Shown here: one piece after another, positions 48,453 through 61,128 of the stretch
Numbering within the stretch: position 1 is the stretch's first letter
Layout of the letters: every line of letters starts with the position of its first letter
Assembly: GCA_035771175.1 (NCBI GenBank)
Contig: CM069594.1
Coordinates: forward strand, 13,797,670-13,861,669
Length of the DNA: 64,000 nt
DNA from: Paratinospora sagittata
Lineage: Eukaryota > Streptophyta > Magnoliopsida > Ranunculales > Menispermaceae
Reading direction: 5' to 3'
Made by a program: the position numbers and the translations under genes
The notes under the pieces: generated by a model
Databases searched by the model: none
Told to the model about the DNA's origin: nothing
The model's input: only the letters and a program-made list of their open reading frames with translations

Positions 48453-49606
48453 ACCTGTATTGCATCAAGAACACATCAAACAATAGCTTTCGAAGTCTAC
48501 AAAGATCAAGCTCGAAGAACGAAGACATATCTCATGTCTAATGCATTAGTTTGATCTTTGGTGTGTAGGGTAACCTCTCGATCAAACTCAGCACTAAAAC
48601 TCTGAAAATTGCAAAGTCTTCAAGATCACTTCGATATAGTATTTCATTTTGAAAAAATGTTTTCCGTAAGGTTTTAATCTTAATTTCAACGAGTTTTGAA
48701 TTATTTAAAAGTGTTTTGAGTCAATGGAATGGTTCTTGAGTGTCAAAATATTAATTTTTCAAAAATAAGGCTATCCAACAATTTGCCAAAATTCTCGAGA
48801 AGGCACTAACGCACTATCAGTGTTGATAGCACGTTGATAGGGTTCTATAATAAGACATTTGTTTTTTCTGGAAAATTGTCTATAGCGCGCTATCCCGTTT
48901 GATGACTCGCTATAAAGCTGTTGCCTTAATCTTTTCATTTTTAGTAAAATGGGCAATAGCGCGCTATAGGCCTTGATAACACGGTATCAGAAAGTCTAAA
49001 AAACTCAAGCTCTTTAGTTTGTGTATATCGACCTGCTATCTGTCAATAGAGAACATGATACACAACCAAATAGCACTCTATCCACGTCTGTGAACAAAAT
49101 CAGATATTTCTAACGAGAAAAATTTGGGCACTTCTGCTTGCTCGATTTTTCTATTCCTTACACAGTTTTGCCAGGTTATCTTAATTGAAATATGCTCTGC
49201 GAACACCTAGATGATTCCCTTTGTCTCGCACGCCCAAAACAACTTTAGATTAAACAATGTTTTGAATTCAAATCATTTTGTACTCACTTGCTCTTTAACC
49301 TGCAACTTCTATTTTTATAAAACACTCATTCTCTGATTTTCAAAAATACAACACGCACGATTTTTGTAAGTTAGATTGAGCTTTCCAAAGAGTTTTTCAA
49401 GAGAAGAAAGTAATGATTCTTGCATTTGCCAAAACAAGCTTCGAATTGAATCAAAATTGGAATCTGTCTTGATGATAACGTCATTGTTGAGCAAGTTCTT
49501 CATTTTATCCCTTTTGTGCTTAGATTTGCAGAGGGTATCCGTTGTTTTAAACTGTGAGTATATGAAGTGGTCTCGGTAAGATAACAACATCAAAAAAGAA
49601 CACAAC
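48453..49606 (+). repeat. Satellite monomer M43, type B, 1,154 bp
   Basis: atcttaatttc, ctatccaaca, tatcccgttt, ctctgcgaac, tggaatctg and tatccgttg. Near copy of the left three quarters of M44. Confidence 0.95.
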
Positions 49607-50759
49607 ACCTGTATTGCATCAAGAACACATCAAACAATAGCTTTCGAAGTCTACAAAGATCAAGCTCGAAGAACGAAGACATATCTCATGTCTAATGCAT
49701 TAGTTTGATCTTTGGTGTGTAGGGTAACCTCTCGATCAAACTCAGCACTAAAACTCTGAAAATTGCAAAGTCTTCAAGATCACTTCGATATAGTATTTCA
49801 TTTTGAAAAAATGTTTTCCGTAAGGTTTTAATCTTAATTTCAACGAGTTTTGAATTATTTAAAAGTGTTTTGAGTCAATGGAATGGTTCTTGAGTGTCAA
49901 AATATTAATTTTTCAAAAATAAGGCTATCCAACAATTTGCCAAAATTCTCGAGAAGGCACTAACGCACTATCAGTGTTGATAGCACGTTGATAGGGTTCT
50001 ATAATAAGACATTTGTTTTTTCTGGAAAATTGTCTATAGCGCGCTATCCCGTTTGATGACTCGCTATAAAGCTGTTGCCTTAATCTTTTCATTTTTAGTA
50101 AAATGGGCAATAGCGCGCTATAGGCCTTGATAACACGGTATCAGAAAGTCTAAAAAACTCAAGCTCTTTAGTTTGTGTATATCGACCTGCTATCTGTCAA
50201 TAGAGAACATGATACACAACCAAATAGCACTCTATCCACGTCTGTGAACAAAATCAGTTATTTCTAACGAGAAAAATTTGGGCACTTCTGCTTGCTCGAT
50301 TTTTCTATTCCTTACACAGTTTTGCCAGGTTATCTTAATTGAAATATGCTCTGCGAACACCTAGATGATTCCCTTTGTCTCGCACGCCCAAAACAACTTT
50401 AGATTAAACAATGTTTTGAATTCAAATCATTTTGTACTCACTTGCTCTTTAACCTGCAACTTCTATTTTTATAAAACACTCATTCTCTGATTTTCAAAAA
50501 TACAACACGCACGATTTTTGTAAGTTAGATTGAGCTTTCCAAAGAGTTTTTCAAGAGAAGAAAGTAATGATTCTTGCATTTGCCAAAACAAGCTTCGAAT
50601 TGAATCAAAATTGCAATCTGTCTTGATGATAACGTCATTGTTGAGCAAGTTCTTCATTTTATCCCTTTTGTGCTTAGATTTGCAGAGGGTATCCATTGTT
50701 TTAAACTGTAAGTATATGAAGTGGTCTCGGTATGATAACACATCAAAAAAGAACACAAC
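49607..50759 (+). repeat. Satellite monomer M44, type B, 1,153 bp
   Basis: As M43 through the diagnostic segment, with private cagttatttc. Its right end switches to gcaatctg, tatccattg, ctgtaag and the short tatg form. Confidence 0.95.
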
Positions 50760-51913
50760 ACCTGTATTGCATCAAGAACACATCAAACAATAGCTTTCGA
50801 AGTCTACAAAGATCAAGCTCGAAGAACGAAAACATATCTCATGTCTAATGCATTAGTTTGATCTTTGGTGTGTAGGGTAACCTCTCGATCAAAGTCAGCA
50901 CTAAAACTCTGAAAATTGCAAAGTTTTCAAAATCACTTCGATATAGTATTTCATTTTGAAAAAATGTTTTCCGTAAGGTTTTAATCATAATTTCAACGAG
51001 TTTTGAATTATTTAAAAGTGTTTTGAGTCAATGGAATGGTTCTTGAGTGTCAAAATATTAATTTTTCAAAAATAAGGCTATCCAGAAATTTGCCAAAATT
51101 CTCGAGAAGGCACTAACGCACTATCAGTGTTGATAGCACGTTGATAGGGTTCTATAATAAGACATTTGTTTTTTCTTCAAAATTGTCTATAGCGCGCTAT
51201 CCCCTTTGATGACTCCCTATAAAGCTGTTGCCTTAATCTTTTCATTTTTAGTAAAATGGGCAATAGCGCGCTATAGGCCTTGATAACACGGTATTGGAAA
51301 GTCTAAAAAACTCAAGCTCTCTAGTTTGTGTATATCGACCTGCTATCTGTCAAAAGAGAACATGATACACAACCAAATAGCACTCTATCCACGTCTGAGA
51401 ACAAAATCAGATATTTCTCACGAGAAAAGTGTGGGCACTTCTGCTTGCTCGATTTTTCTATTTCTTACACAGTTTTGCCAGGTTATCTTAATTGAAATAT
51501 GCTCTGCGAACACCTAGATGATTCCCTTTGTCTCGCACGCCCAAAACAACTTTAGATTAAACAATGTTTTGAATTCAAATCATTTTGTACTCACTTGCTC
51601 TTTAACCTGCAACTTCTATTTTTATAAAACACTCATTCTCTGATTTTCAAAAATACAACACGCACGATTTTTGTAAGTTAGATTGAGCTTTCCAAAGAGT
51701 TTTTCAAGAGAAGAAAGTAATGATTCTTGCATTTGCCAAAACAAGCTTCGAATTGAATCAAAATTGCAATCTGTCTTGATGATAACGTCATTGTTGAGCA
51801 AGTTCTTCATTTTATCCCTTTTGTGCTTAGATTTGCCGAGGGTATCCGTTGTTTTAAACTGTGAGTATATGAAGTGGTCTCGGGAAGATAACAACATCAA
51901 AAAAGAACACAAC
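50760..51913 (+). repeat. Satellite monomer M45, type E, 1,154 bp
   Basis: cgaaaac / aaagtc start but atgttttcc, then ccagaaattt, ctccctataaag, gtattggaaa, gtcaaaagag, gagaaaagtg, tttgccgagg and tctcgggaag. Confidence 0.95.
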
Positions 51914-53066
51914 ACCTGTATTGCATCAAGAACACATCAAACAATAGCTTTCGAAGTCTACAAAGATCAAGCTCGAAGAACGAAGACATATCTCATGTCT
52001 AATGCATTAGTTTGATCTTTGGTGTGTAGGGTAACCTCTCGATCAAACTCAGCACTAAAACTCTGAAAATTGCAAAGTCTTCAAGATCACTTCGATATAG
52101 TATTTCATTTTGAAAAAATGTTTTCCGTAAGGTTTTAATCATAATTTCAACGAGTTTTGAATTATTTAAAAGTGTTTTGAGTCAATGGAATGGTTCTTGA
52201 GTGCAAAATATTAATTTTTCAAAAATAAGGCTATCCAGCAATTTGCCAAAATTCTCGAGAAGGCACTAACGCACTATCAGTGTTGATAGCACGTTGATAG
52301 GGTTCTATAATAAGACATTTGTTTTTTCTGGAAAATTGTCTATAGCGCGCTATCCCCTTTGATGACTCGCTATAAAGCTGTTGCCTTAATCTTTTCATTT
52401 TTAGTAAAATGGGCAATAGCGCGCTATAGGCCTTGATAACACGGTATCGGAAAGTCTAAAAAACTCAAGCTCTCTAGTTTGTGTATATCGACCTGCTATC
52501 CGTCAATAGAGAACATGATACACAACCAAATAGCACTCTATCCACGTCTGAGAACAAAATCAGATATTTCTCACGAGAAAAGTGTGGGCACTTCTGCTTG
52601 CTCGATTTTTCTATTCCTTACACAGTTTTGCCAGGTTATCTTAATTGAAATATGCTCTGCGAACACCTAGATGATTCCCTTTGTCTCGCACGCCCAAAAC
52701 AACTTTAGATTAAACAATGTTTTGAATTCAAATCATTTTGTACTCACTTGCTCTTTAACCTGCAACTTCTATTTTTATAAAACACTCATTCTCTGATTTT
52801 CAAAAATACAACACGCACGATTTTTGTAAGTTAGATTGAGCTTTCCAAAGAGTTTTTCAAGAGAAGAAAGTAATGATTCTTGCATTTGCCAAAACAAGCT
52901 TCGAATTGAATCAAAATTGCAATCTGTCTTGATGATAACGTCATTGTTGAGCAAGTTCTTCATTTTATCCCTTTTGTGCTTAGATTTGCCGAGGGTATCC
53001 ATTGTTTTAAACTGTGAGTATATGAAGTGGTCTCGGGAAGATAACAACATCAAAAAAGAACACAAC
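51914..53066 (+). repeat. Satellite monomer M46, type E, 1,153 bp
   Basis: gagtgcaaaat and atccgtcaatag as in M42 and M47; gagaaaagtg, tttgccgagg and tctcgggaag as in M41 and M45. Confidence 0.95.
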
Positions 53067-54219
53067 ACCTGTATTGCATCAAGAACACATCAAACAATAG
53101 CTTTCGAAGTCTACAAAGATCAAGCTCGAAGAACGAAGACATATCTCATGTCTAATGCATTAGTTTGATCTTTGGTGTGTAGGGTAACCTCTCGATCAAA
53201 CTCAGCACTAAAACTCTGAAAATTGCAAAGTCTTCAAGATCACTTCGATATAGTATTTCATTTTGAAAAAATGTTTTCCGTAAGGTTTTAATCATAATTT
53301 CAACGAGTTTTGAATTATTTAAAAGTGTTTTGAGTCAATGGAATGGTTCTTGAGTGCAAAATATTAATTTTTCAAAAATAAGGCTATCCAGCAATTTGCC
53401 AAAATTCTCGAGAAGGCACTAACGCACTATCAGTGTTGATAGCACGTTGATAGGGTTCTATAATAAGACATTTGTTTTTTCTGGAAAATTGTCTATAGCG
53501 CGCTATCCCCTTTGATGACTCGCTATAAAGCTGTTGCCTTAATCTTTTCATTTTTAGTAAAATGGGCAATAGCGCGCTATAGGCCTTGATAACACGGTAT
53601 CGGAAAGTCTAAAAAACTCAAGCTCTCTAGTTTGTGTATATCGACCTGCTATCCGTCAATAGAGAACATGATACACAACCAAATAGCACTCTATCCACGT
53701 CTGAGAACAAAATCAGATATTTCTCACGAGAAAAATGTGGGCACTTCTGCTTGCTCGATTTTTCTATTCCTTACACAGTTTTGCCAGGTTATCTTAATTG
53801 AAATATGCTCTACGAACACCTAGATGATTCCCTTTGTCTCGCACGCCCAAAACAACTTTAGATTAAACAATGTTTTGAATTCAAATCATTTTGTACTCAC
53901 TTGCTCTTTAACCTGCAACTTCTATTTTTATAAAACACTCATTCTCTGATTTTCAAAAATACAACACGCACGATTTTTGTAAGTTAGATTGAGCTTTCCA
54001 AAGAGTTTTTCAAGAGAAGAAAGTAATGATTCTTGCATTTGCCAAAACAAGCTTCGAATTGAATCAAAATTGGAATCTGTCTTGATGATAACGTCATTGT
54101 TGAGCAAGTTCTTCATTTTATCCCTTTTGTGCTTAGATTTGCAGAGGGTATCCGTTGTTTTAAACTGTGAGTATATGAAGTGGTCTCGGTAAGATAACAA
54201 CATCAAAAAAGAACACAAC
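53067..54219 (+). repeat. Satellite monomer M47, type E, 1,153 bp
   Basis: Near copy of M42: gagtgcaaaat, atccgtcaatag, tggaatctg and tatccgttg. Confidence 0.95.
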
Positions 54220-55373
54220 ACCTGTATTGCATCAAGAACACATCAAACAATAGCTTTCGAAGTCTACAAAGATCAAGCTCGAAGAACGAAGACATATCTC
54301 ATGTCTAATGCATTAGTTTGATCTTTGGTGTGTAGGGTAACCTCTCGATCAAACTCAGCACTAAAACTCTGAAAATTGCAAAGTCTTCAAGATCACTTCG
54401 ATATAGTATTTCATTTTGAAAAAATGTTTTCCGTAAGGTTTTAATCTTAATTTCAACGAGTTTTGAATTATTTAAAAGTGTTTTGAGTCAATGGAATGGT
54501 TCTTGAGTGTCAAAATATTAATTTTTCAAAAATAAGGCTATCCAACAATTTGCCAAAATTCTCGAGAAGGCACTAACGCACTATCAGTGTTGATAGCACG
54601 TTGATAGGGTTCTATAATAAGACATTTGTTTTTTCTGGAAAATTGTCTATAGCGCGCTATCCCGTTTGATGACTCGCTATAAAGCTGTTGCCTTAATCTT
54701 TTCATTTTTAGTAAAATGGGCAATAGCGCGCTATAGGCCTTGATAACACGGTATCAGAAAGTCTAAAAAACTCAAGCTCTTTAGTTTGTGTATATCGACC
54801 TGCTATCTGTCAATAGAGAACATGATACACAACCAAATAGCACTCTATCCACGTCTGTGAACAAAATCAGATATTTCTAACGAGAAAAATTTGGGCACTT
54901 CTGCTTGCTCGATTTTTCTATTCCTTACACAGTTTTGCCAGGTTATCTTAATTGAAATATGCTCTACTAACACCTAGATGATTCCCTTTGTCTCGCACGC
55001 CCAAAACAACTTTAGATTAAACAATGTTTTGAATTCAAATCATTTTGTACTCACTTGCTCTTTAACCTGCAACTTCTATTTTTATAAAACACTCATTCTC
55101 TGATTTTCAAAAATACAACACGCACGATTTTTGTAAGTTAGATTGAGCTTTCCAAAGAGTTTTTCAAGAGAAGAAAGTAATGATTCTTGCATTTGCCAAA
55201 ACAAGCTTCGAATTGAATCAAAATTGCAATCTGTCTTGATGATAACGTCATTGTTGAGCAAGTTCTTCATTTTATCCCTTTTGTGCTTAGATTTGCAGAG
55301 GGTATCCGTTGTTTTAAACTGTGAGTATATGAAGTGGTCTCGGTAAGATAACAACATCAAAAAAGAACACAAC
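54220..55373 (+). repeat. Satellite monomer M48, type B, 1,154 bp
   Basis: Near copy of M43 (atcttaatttc, ctatccaaca, tatcccgttt), but with ctctactaac and gcaatctg. Confidence 0.95.
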
Positions 55374-56523
55374 ACCTGTATTGCATCAAGAACACATCAA
55401 ACAATAGCTTTCGAAGTCTACAAAGATCAAGCTCGAAGAACGAAGACATATCTCATGTCTAATGCATTAGTTTGATCTTTGGTGTGTAGGGTAACCTCTC
55501 GATCAAAGTCAGCACTAAAACTCTGAAAGTTGCAAAGTTTTCAAAATCACTTCGATATAGTATTTCATTTTGAAAAAATGTTTTCCGTAAGGTTTTAATC
55601 ATAATTTCAACGAGTTTTGAATTATTTAAAAGTGTTTTGAGTCAATGGAATGGTTCTTGAGTGTCAAAATATTAATTTTTCAAAAATAAGGCTATCCAGC
55701 AATTTGCCAAAATTCTCGAGAAGGCACTAACGCACTATCAGTGTTGATAGCACGTTGATAGGGTTCTATAATAAGACATTTGTTTTTTCTTCAAAATTGT
55801 CTATAGCGCGCTATCCCCTTTGATGACTCGCTATAAAGCTGTTCCCTTAATCTTTTCATTTTTAGTAAAATGGGCAATAGCGCTATAGGCCTTGATAACA
55901 CGGTATCGGAAAGTCTAAAAAACTCAAGCTCTCTAGTTTGTGTATATCGACCTGCTATCTGTCAATAGAGAACATGATACACAACCAAATAGCACTCTAT
56001 CCACGTCTGACAACAAAATCAGATATCTAACGAGAAAAATGTGGGCACTTCTGCTTGCTCGATTTTTCTATTCCTTACACAGTTTTGCCAGGTTATCTTA
56101 ATTGAAATATGCTCTACGAACACCTAGATGATTCCCTTTGTCTCGCACGCCCAAAACAACTTTAGATTAAACAATGTTTTGAATTCAAATCATTTTGTAC
56201 TCACTTGCTCTTTAACCTGCAACTTCTATTTTTATAAAACACTCATTCTCTGATTTTCAAAAATACAACACGCACGATTTTTGTAAGTTAGATTGAGCTT
56301 TCCAAAGAGTTTTTCAAGAGAAGAAAGTAATGATTCTTGCATTTGCCAAAACAAGCTTCGAATTGAATCAAAATTGGAATCTGTCTTGATGATAACGTCA
56401 TTGTTGAGCAAGTTCTTCATTTTATCCCTTTTGTGCTTAGATTTGCAGAGGGTATCCATTGTTTTAAACTGTGAGTATATGAAGTGGTCTCGGTAAGATA
56501 ACAACATCAAAAAAGAACACAAC
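55374..56523 (+). repeat. Satellite monomer M49, type Ds, 1,150 bp
   Basis: First of the 1,150-bp trio. Shortened palindrome gcaatagcgctatagg, EcoRV site at 56022, and ctctgaaagttg and gttttcaaaatc on the left. Confidence 0.95.
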
Positions 56524-57673
56524 ACCTGTATTGCATCAAGAACACATCAAACAATAGCTTTCGAAGTCTACAAAGATCATGCTCGAAGAACGAAGACATA
56601 TCTCATGTCTAATGCATTAGTTTGATCTTTGGTGTGTAGGGTAACCTCTCGATCAAAGTCAGCACTAAAACTCTGAAAATTGCAAAGTCTTCAAGATCAC
56701 TTCGATATAGTATTTCATTTTGAAAAAATGTTTTCCGTAAGGTTTTAATCATAATTTCAACGAGTTTTGAATTATTTAAAAGTGTTTTGAGTCAATGGAA
56801 TGGTTCTTGAGTGTCAAAATATTAATTTTTCAAAAATAAGGCTATCCAGCAATTTGCCAAAATTCTCGAGAAGGCACTAACGCACTATCAGTGTTGATAG
56901 CACGTTGATAGGGTTCTATAATAAGACATTTGTTTTTTCTTCAAAATTGTCTATAGCGCGCTATCCCCTTTGATGACTCGCTATAAAGCTGTTCCCTTAA
57001 TCTTTTCATTTTTAGTAAAATGGGCAATAGCGCTATAGGCCTTGATAACACGGTATCGGAAAGTCTAAAAAACTCAAGCTCTCTAGTTTGTGTATATCGA
57101 CCTGCTATCTGTCAATAGAGAACATGATACACAACCAAATAGCACTCTATCCACGTCTGACAACAAAATCAGATATCTAACGAGAAAAATGTGGGCACTT
57201 CTGCTTGCTCGATTTTTCTATTCCTTACACAGTTTTGCCAGGTTATCTTAATTGAAATATGCTCTACGAACACCTAGATGATTCCCTTTGTCTCGCACGC
57301 CCAAAACAACTTTAGATTAAACAATGTTTTGAATTCAAATCATTTTGTACTCACTTGCTCTTTAACCTGCAACTTCTATTTTTATAAAACACTCATTCTC
57401 TGATTTTCAAAAATACAACACGCACGATTTTTGTAAGTTAGATTGAGCTTTCCAAAGAGTTTTTCAAGAGAAGAAAGTAATGATTCTTGCATTTGCCAAA
57501 ACAAGCTTCGAATTGAATCAAAATTGGAATCTGTCTTGATGATAACGTCATTGTTGAGCAAGTTCTTCATTTTATCCCTTTTGTGCTTAGATTTGCAGAG
57601 GGTATCCATTGTTTTAAACTGTGAGTATATGAAGTGGTCTCGGTAAGATAACAACATCAAAAAAGAACACAAC
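56524..57673 (+). repeat. Satellite monomer M50, type Ds, 1,150 bp
   Basis: As M49, with private agatcatgctc and gtcttcaagatc. EcoRV site at 57172. Confidence 0.95.
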
Positions 57674-58823
57674 ACCTGTATTGCATCAAGAACACATCAA
57701 ACAATAGCTTTCGAAGTCTACAAAGATCAAGCTCGAAGAACGAAGACATATCTCATGTCTAATGCATTAGTTTGATCTTTGGTGTGTAGGGTAACCTCTC
57801 GATCAAACTCAGCACTAAAACTCTGAAAATTGCAAAGTCTTCAAGATCACTTCGATATAGTATTTCATTTTGAAAAAATGTTTTCCGTAAGGTTTTAATC
57901 ATAATTTCAACGAGTTTTGAATTATTTAAAAGTGTTTTGAGTCAATGGAATGGTTCTTGAGTGTCAAAATATTAATTTTTCAAAAATAAGGCTATCCAGC
58001 AATTTGCCAAAATTCTCGAGAAGGCACTAACGCACTATCAGTGTTGATAGCACGTTGATAGGGTTCTATAATAAGACATTTGTTTTTTCTTCAAAATTGT
58101 CTATAGCGCGCTATCCCCTTTGATGACTCGCTATAAAGCTGTTCCCTTAATCTTTTCATTTTTAGTAAAATGGGCAATAGCGCTATAGGCCTTGATAACA
58201 CGGTATCGGAAAGTCTAAAAAACTCAAGCTCTCTAGTTTGTGTATATCGACCTGCTATCTGTCAAAAGAGAACATGATACACAACCAAATAGCACTCTAT
58301 CCACGTCTGACAACAAAATCAGATATCTAACGAGAAAAATGTGGGCACTTCTGCTTGCTCGATTTTTCTATTCCTTACACAGTTTTGCCAGGTTATCTTA
58401 ATTGAAATATGCTCTACGAACACCTAGATGATTCCCTTTGTCTCGCACGCCCAAAACAACTTTAGATTAAACAATGTTTTGAATTCAAATCATTTTGTAC
58501 TCACTTGCTCTTTAACCTGCAACTTCTATTTTTATAAAACACTCATTCTCTGATTTTCAAATATACAACACGCACGATTTTTGTAAGTTAGATTGAGCTT
58601 TCCAAAGAGTTTTTCAAGAGAAGAAAGTAATGATTTTTGCATTTGCCAAAACAAGCTTCGAATTGAATCAAAATTGGAATCTGTCTTGATGATAACGTCA
58701 TTGTTGAGCAAGTTCTTCATTTTATCCCTTTTGTGCTTAGATTTGCAGAGGGTATCCATTGTTTTAAACTGTGAGTATATGAAGTGGTCTCGGTAAGATA
58801 ACAACATCAAAAAAGAACACAAC
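57674..58823 (+). repeat. Satellite monomer M51, type Ds, 1,150 bp
   Basis: As M50, with private caaatatac and tgatttttgc, and gtcaaaagag as in M41/M45. EcoRV site at 58322. Confidence 0.95.
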
Positions 58824-59976
58824 ACCTGTATTGCATCAAGAACACATCAAACAATAGCTTTCGAAGTCCACAAAGATCAAGCTCGAAGAACGAAGACATA
58901 TCTCATGTCTAATGCATTAGTTTGATCTTTGGTGTGTAGGGTAACCTCTCGATCAAACTCAGCACTAAAACTCTGAAAATTGCAAAGTCTTCAAGATCAC
59001 TTCGATATAGTATTTCATTTTGAAAAAATGTTTTCCGTAAGGTTTTAATCATAATTTCAACGAGTTTTGAATTATTTAAAAGTGTTTTGAGTCAATGGAA
59101 TGGTTCTTGAGTGTCAAAATATTAATTTTTCAAAAATAAGGCTATCCAGCAATTTGCCAAAATTCTCGAGAAGGCACTAACGCACTATCAGTGTTGATAG
59201 CACGTTGATAGGGTTCTATAATAAGACATTTGTTTTTTCTGGAAAATTGTCTATAGCGCGCTATCCCGTTTGATGACTCGCTATAAAGCTGTTGCCTTAA
59301 TCTTTTCATTTTTAGTAAAATGGGCAATAGCGCGCTATAGGCCTTGATAACACGGTATCAGAAAGTCTAAAAAACTCAAGCTCTTTAGTTTGTGTATATC
59401 GACCTGCTATCTGTCAATAGAGAACATGATACACAACCAAATAGCACTCTATCCACGTCTGTGAACAAAATCAGATATTTCTAACGAGAAAAATTTGGGC
59501 ACTTCTGCTTGCTCGATTTTTCTATTCCTTACACAGTTTTGCCAGGTTATCTTAATTGAAATATGCTCTACTAACACCTAGATGATTCCCTTTGTCTCGC
59601 ACGCCCAAAACAACTTTAGATTAAACAATGTTTTGAATTCAAATCATTTTGTACTCACTTGCTCTTTAACCTGCAACTTCTATTTTTATAAAACACTCAT
59701 TCTCTGATTTTCAAAAATACAACACGCACGATTTTTGTAAGTTAGATTGAGCTTTCCAAAGAGTTTTTCAAGAGAAGAAAGTAATGATTCTTGCATTTGC
59801 CAAAACAAGCTTCGAATTGAATCAAAATTGCAATCTGTCTTGATGATAACGTCATTGTTGAGCAAGTTCTTCATTTTATCCCTTTTGTGCTTAGATTTGC
59901 AGAGGGTATCCATTGTTTTAAACTGTAAGTATATGAAGTGGTCTCGGTATGATAACACATCAAAAAAGAACACAAC
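58824..59976 (+). repeat. Satellite monomer M52, type B, 1,153 bp
   Basis: Private gaagtccaca. Has ctggaaaa, tatcccgttt, tatcagaaa and the tatg end. First half of the 2,305-bp dimer. Confidence 0.95.
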
Positions 59977-61128
59977 ACCTGTATTGCATCAAGAACACAT
60001 CAAACAATAGCTTTCGAAGTCTACAAAGATCAAGCTCGAAGAACGAAAACATATCTCATGTCTAATGCATTAGTTTGATCTTTGGTGTGTAGGGTAACCT
60101 CTCGATCAAAGTCAGCACTAAAACTCTGAAAGTTGCAAAGTTTTCAAAATCACTTCGATATAGTATTTCATTTTGAAAAAATATTTTCCGTAAGGTTTTA
60201 ATCATAATTTCAACGAGTTTTGAATTATTTAAAAGTGTTTTGAGTCAATGGAATGGTTCTTGAGTGTCAAAATATTAATTTTTCAAAAATAAGGCTATCC
60301 AGCAATTTGCCAAAATTCTCGAGAAGGCACTAACGCACTATCAGTGTTGATAGCACGTTGATAGGGTTCTATAATAAGACATTTGTTTTTTCTTCAAAAT
60401 TGTCTATAGCGCGCTATCCCCTTTGATGACTCGCTATAAAGCTATTCCCTTAATCTTTTCATTTTTAGTAAAATGGGCAATAGCGCGCTATAGGCCTTGA
60501 TAACACGGTATCGGAAAGTCTAAAAAACTCAAGCTCTCTAGTTTGTGTATATCGACCTGCTATCTGTCAATAGAGAACATGATACACAACCAAATAGCAC
60601 TCTATCCACGTCTGACAACAAAATCAGATATCTAACGAGAAAAATTTGGGCACTTCTGCTTGCTCGATTTTTCTATTCCTTACACAGTTTTGCCAGGTTA
60701 TCTTAATTGAAATATGCTCTACGAACACCTAGATGATTCCCTTTGTCTCGCACGCCCAAAACAACTTTAGATTAAACAATGTTTTGAATTCAAATCATTT
60801 TGTACTCACTTGCTCTTTAACCTGCAACTTCTATTTTTATAAAACACTCATTCTCTGATTTTCAAAAATACAACAAGCACGATTCTTGTAAGTTAGATTG
60901 AGCTTTCCAAAGAGTTTTTCAAGAAGAGAAAGTAATGATTCTTGCATTTGCCAAAACAAGCTTCGAATTGAATCAAAATTGGAATCTGTCTTGATGATAA
61001 CGTCATTGTTGAGCAAGTTCTTCATTTTATCACTTTTGTGCTTAGATTTGCAAAGGGTATCCATTGTTTTAAACTGTGAGTATATGAAGTGGTCTCGGTA
61101 AGATAACAACATCAAAAAAGAACACAAC
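59977..61128 (+). repeat. Satellite monomer M53, type Ds, 1,152 bp
   Basis: ctctgaaagttg, EcoRV site at 60627, caacaagcacgattc and caagaagagaaag. Private agctattccc and gcaaagggta. Second half of the dimer, paired with M55. Confidence 0.95.

Larger units (their letters stand above)
46146..50759. repeat. E-E-B-B higher-order block, copy 1 (M41-M44)
   Basis: M41 has ctccctataaag, gtcaaaagag and gagaaaagtg. M42 has gagtgcaaaat (1-bp deletion) and atccgtcaatag. M43 and M44 have atcttaatttc, ctatccaaca and tatcccgttt. The same variants recur in the same order in M45-M48. Confidence 0.8.
50760..55373. repeat. E-E-E-B higher-order block, copy 2 (M45-M48)
   Basis: M45 repeats the M41 marks, M46 and M47 repeat those of M42, and M48 repeats those of M43/M44. 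In copy 1 the B monomer is doubled; in copy 2 the gagtgcaaaat E monomer is doubled. The left third of M45 is of the cgaaaac/aaagtc class, unlike M41, so the start of the unit is recombinant. Confidence 0.8.
55374..58823. repeat. Three 1,150-bp Ds monomers in tandem (M49-M51)
   Basis: Each copy lacks 2 bp in the second GCGC palindrome (gcaatagcgctatagg) and 2 bp in the diagnostic segment (cagatatctaac). This gives exactly 1,150 bp three times. These are the only 1,150-bp copies in the window and they form a clean local expansion. Confidence 0.9.
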
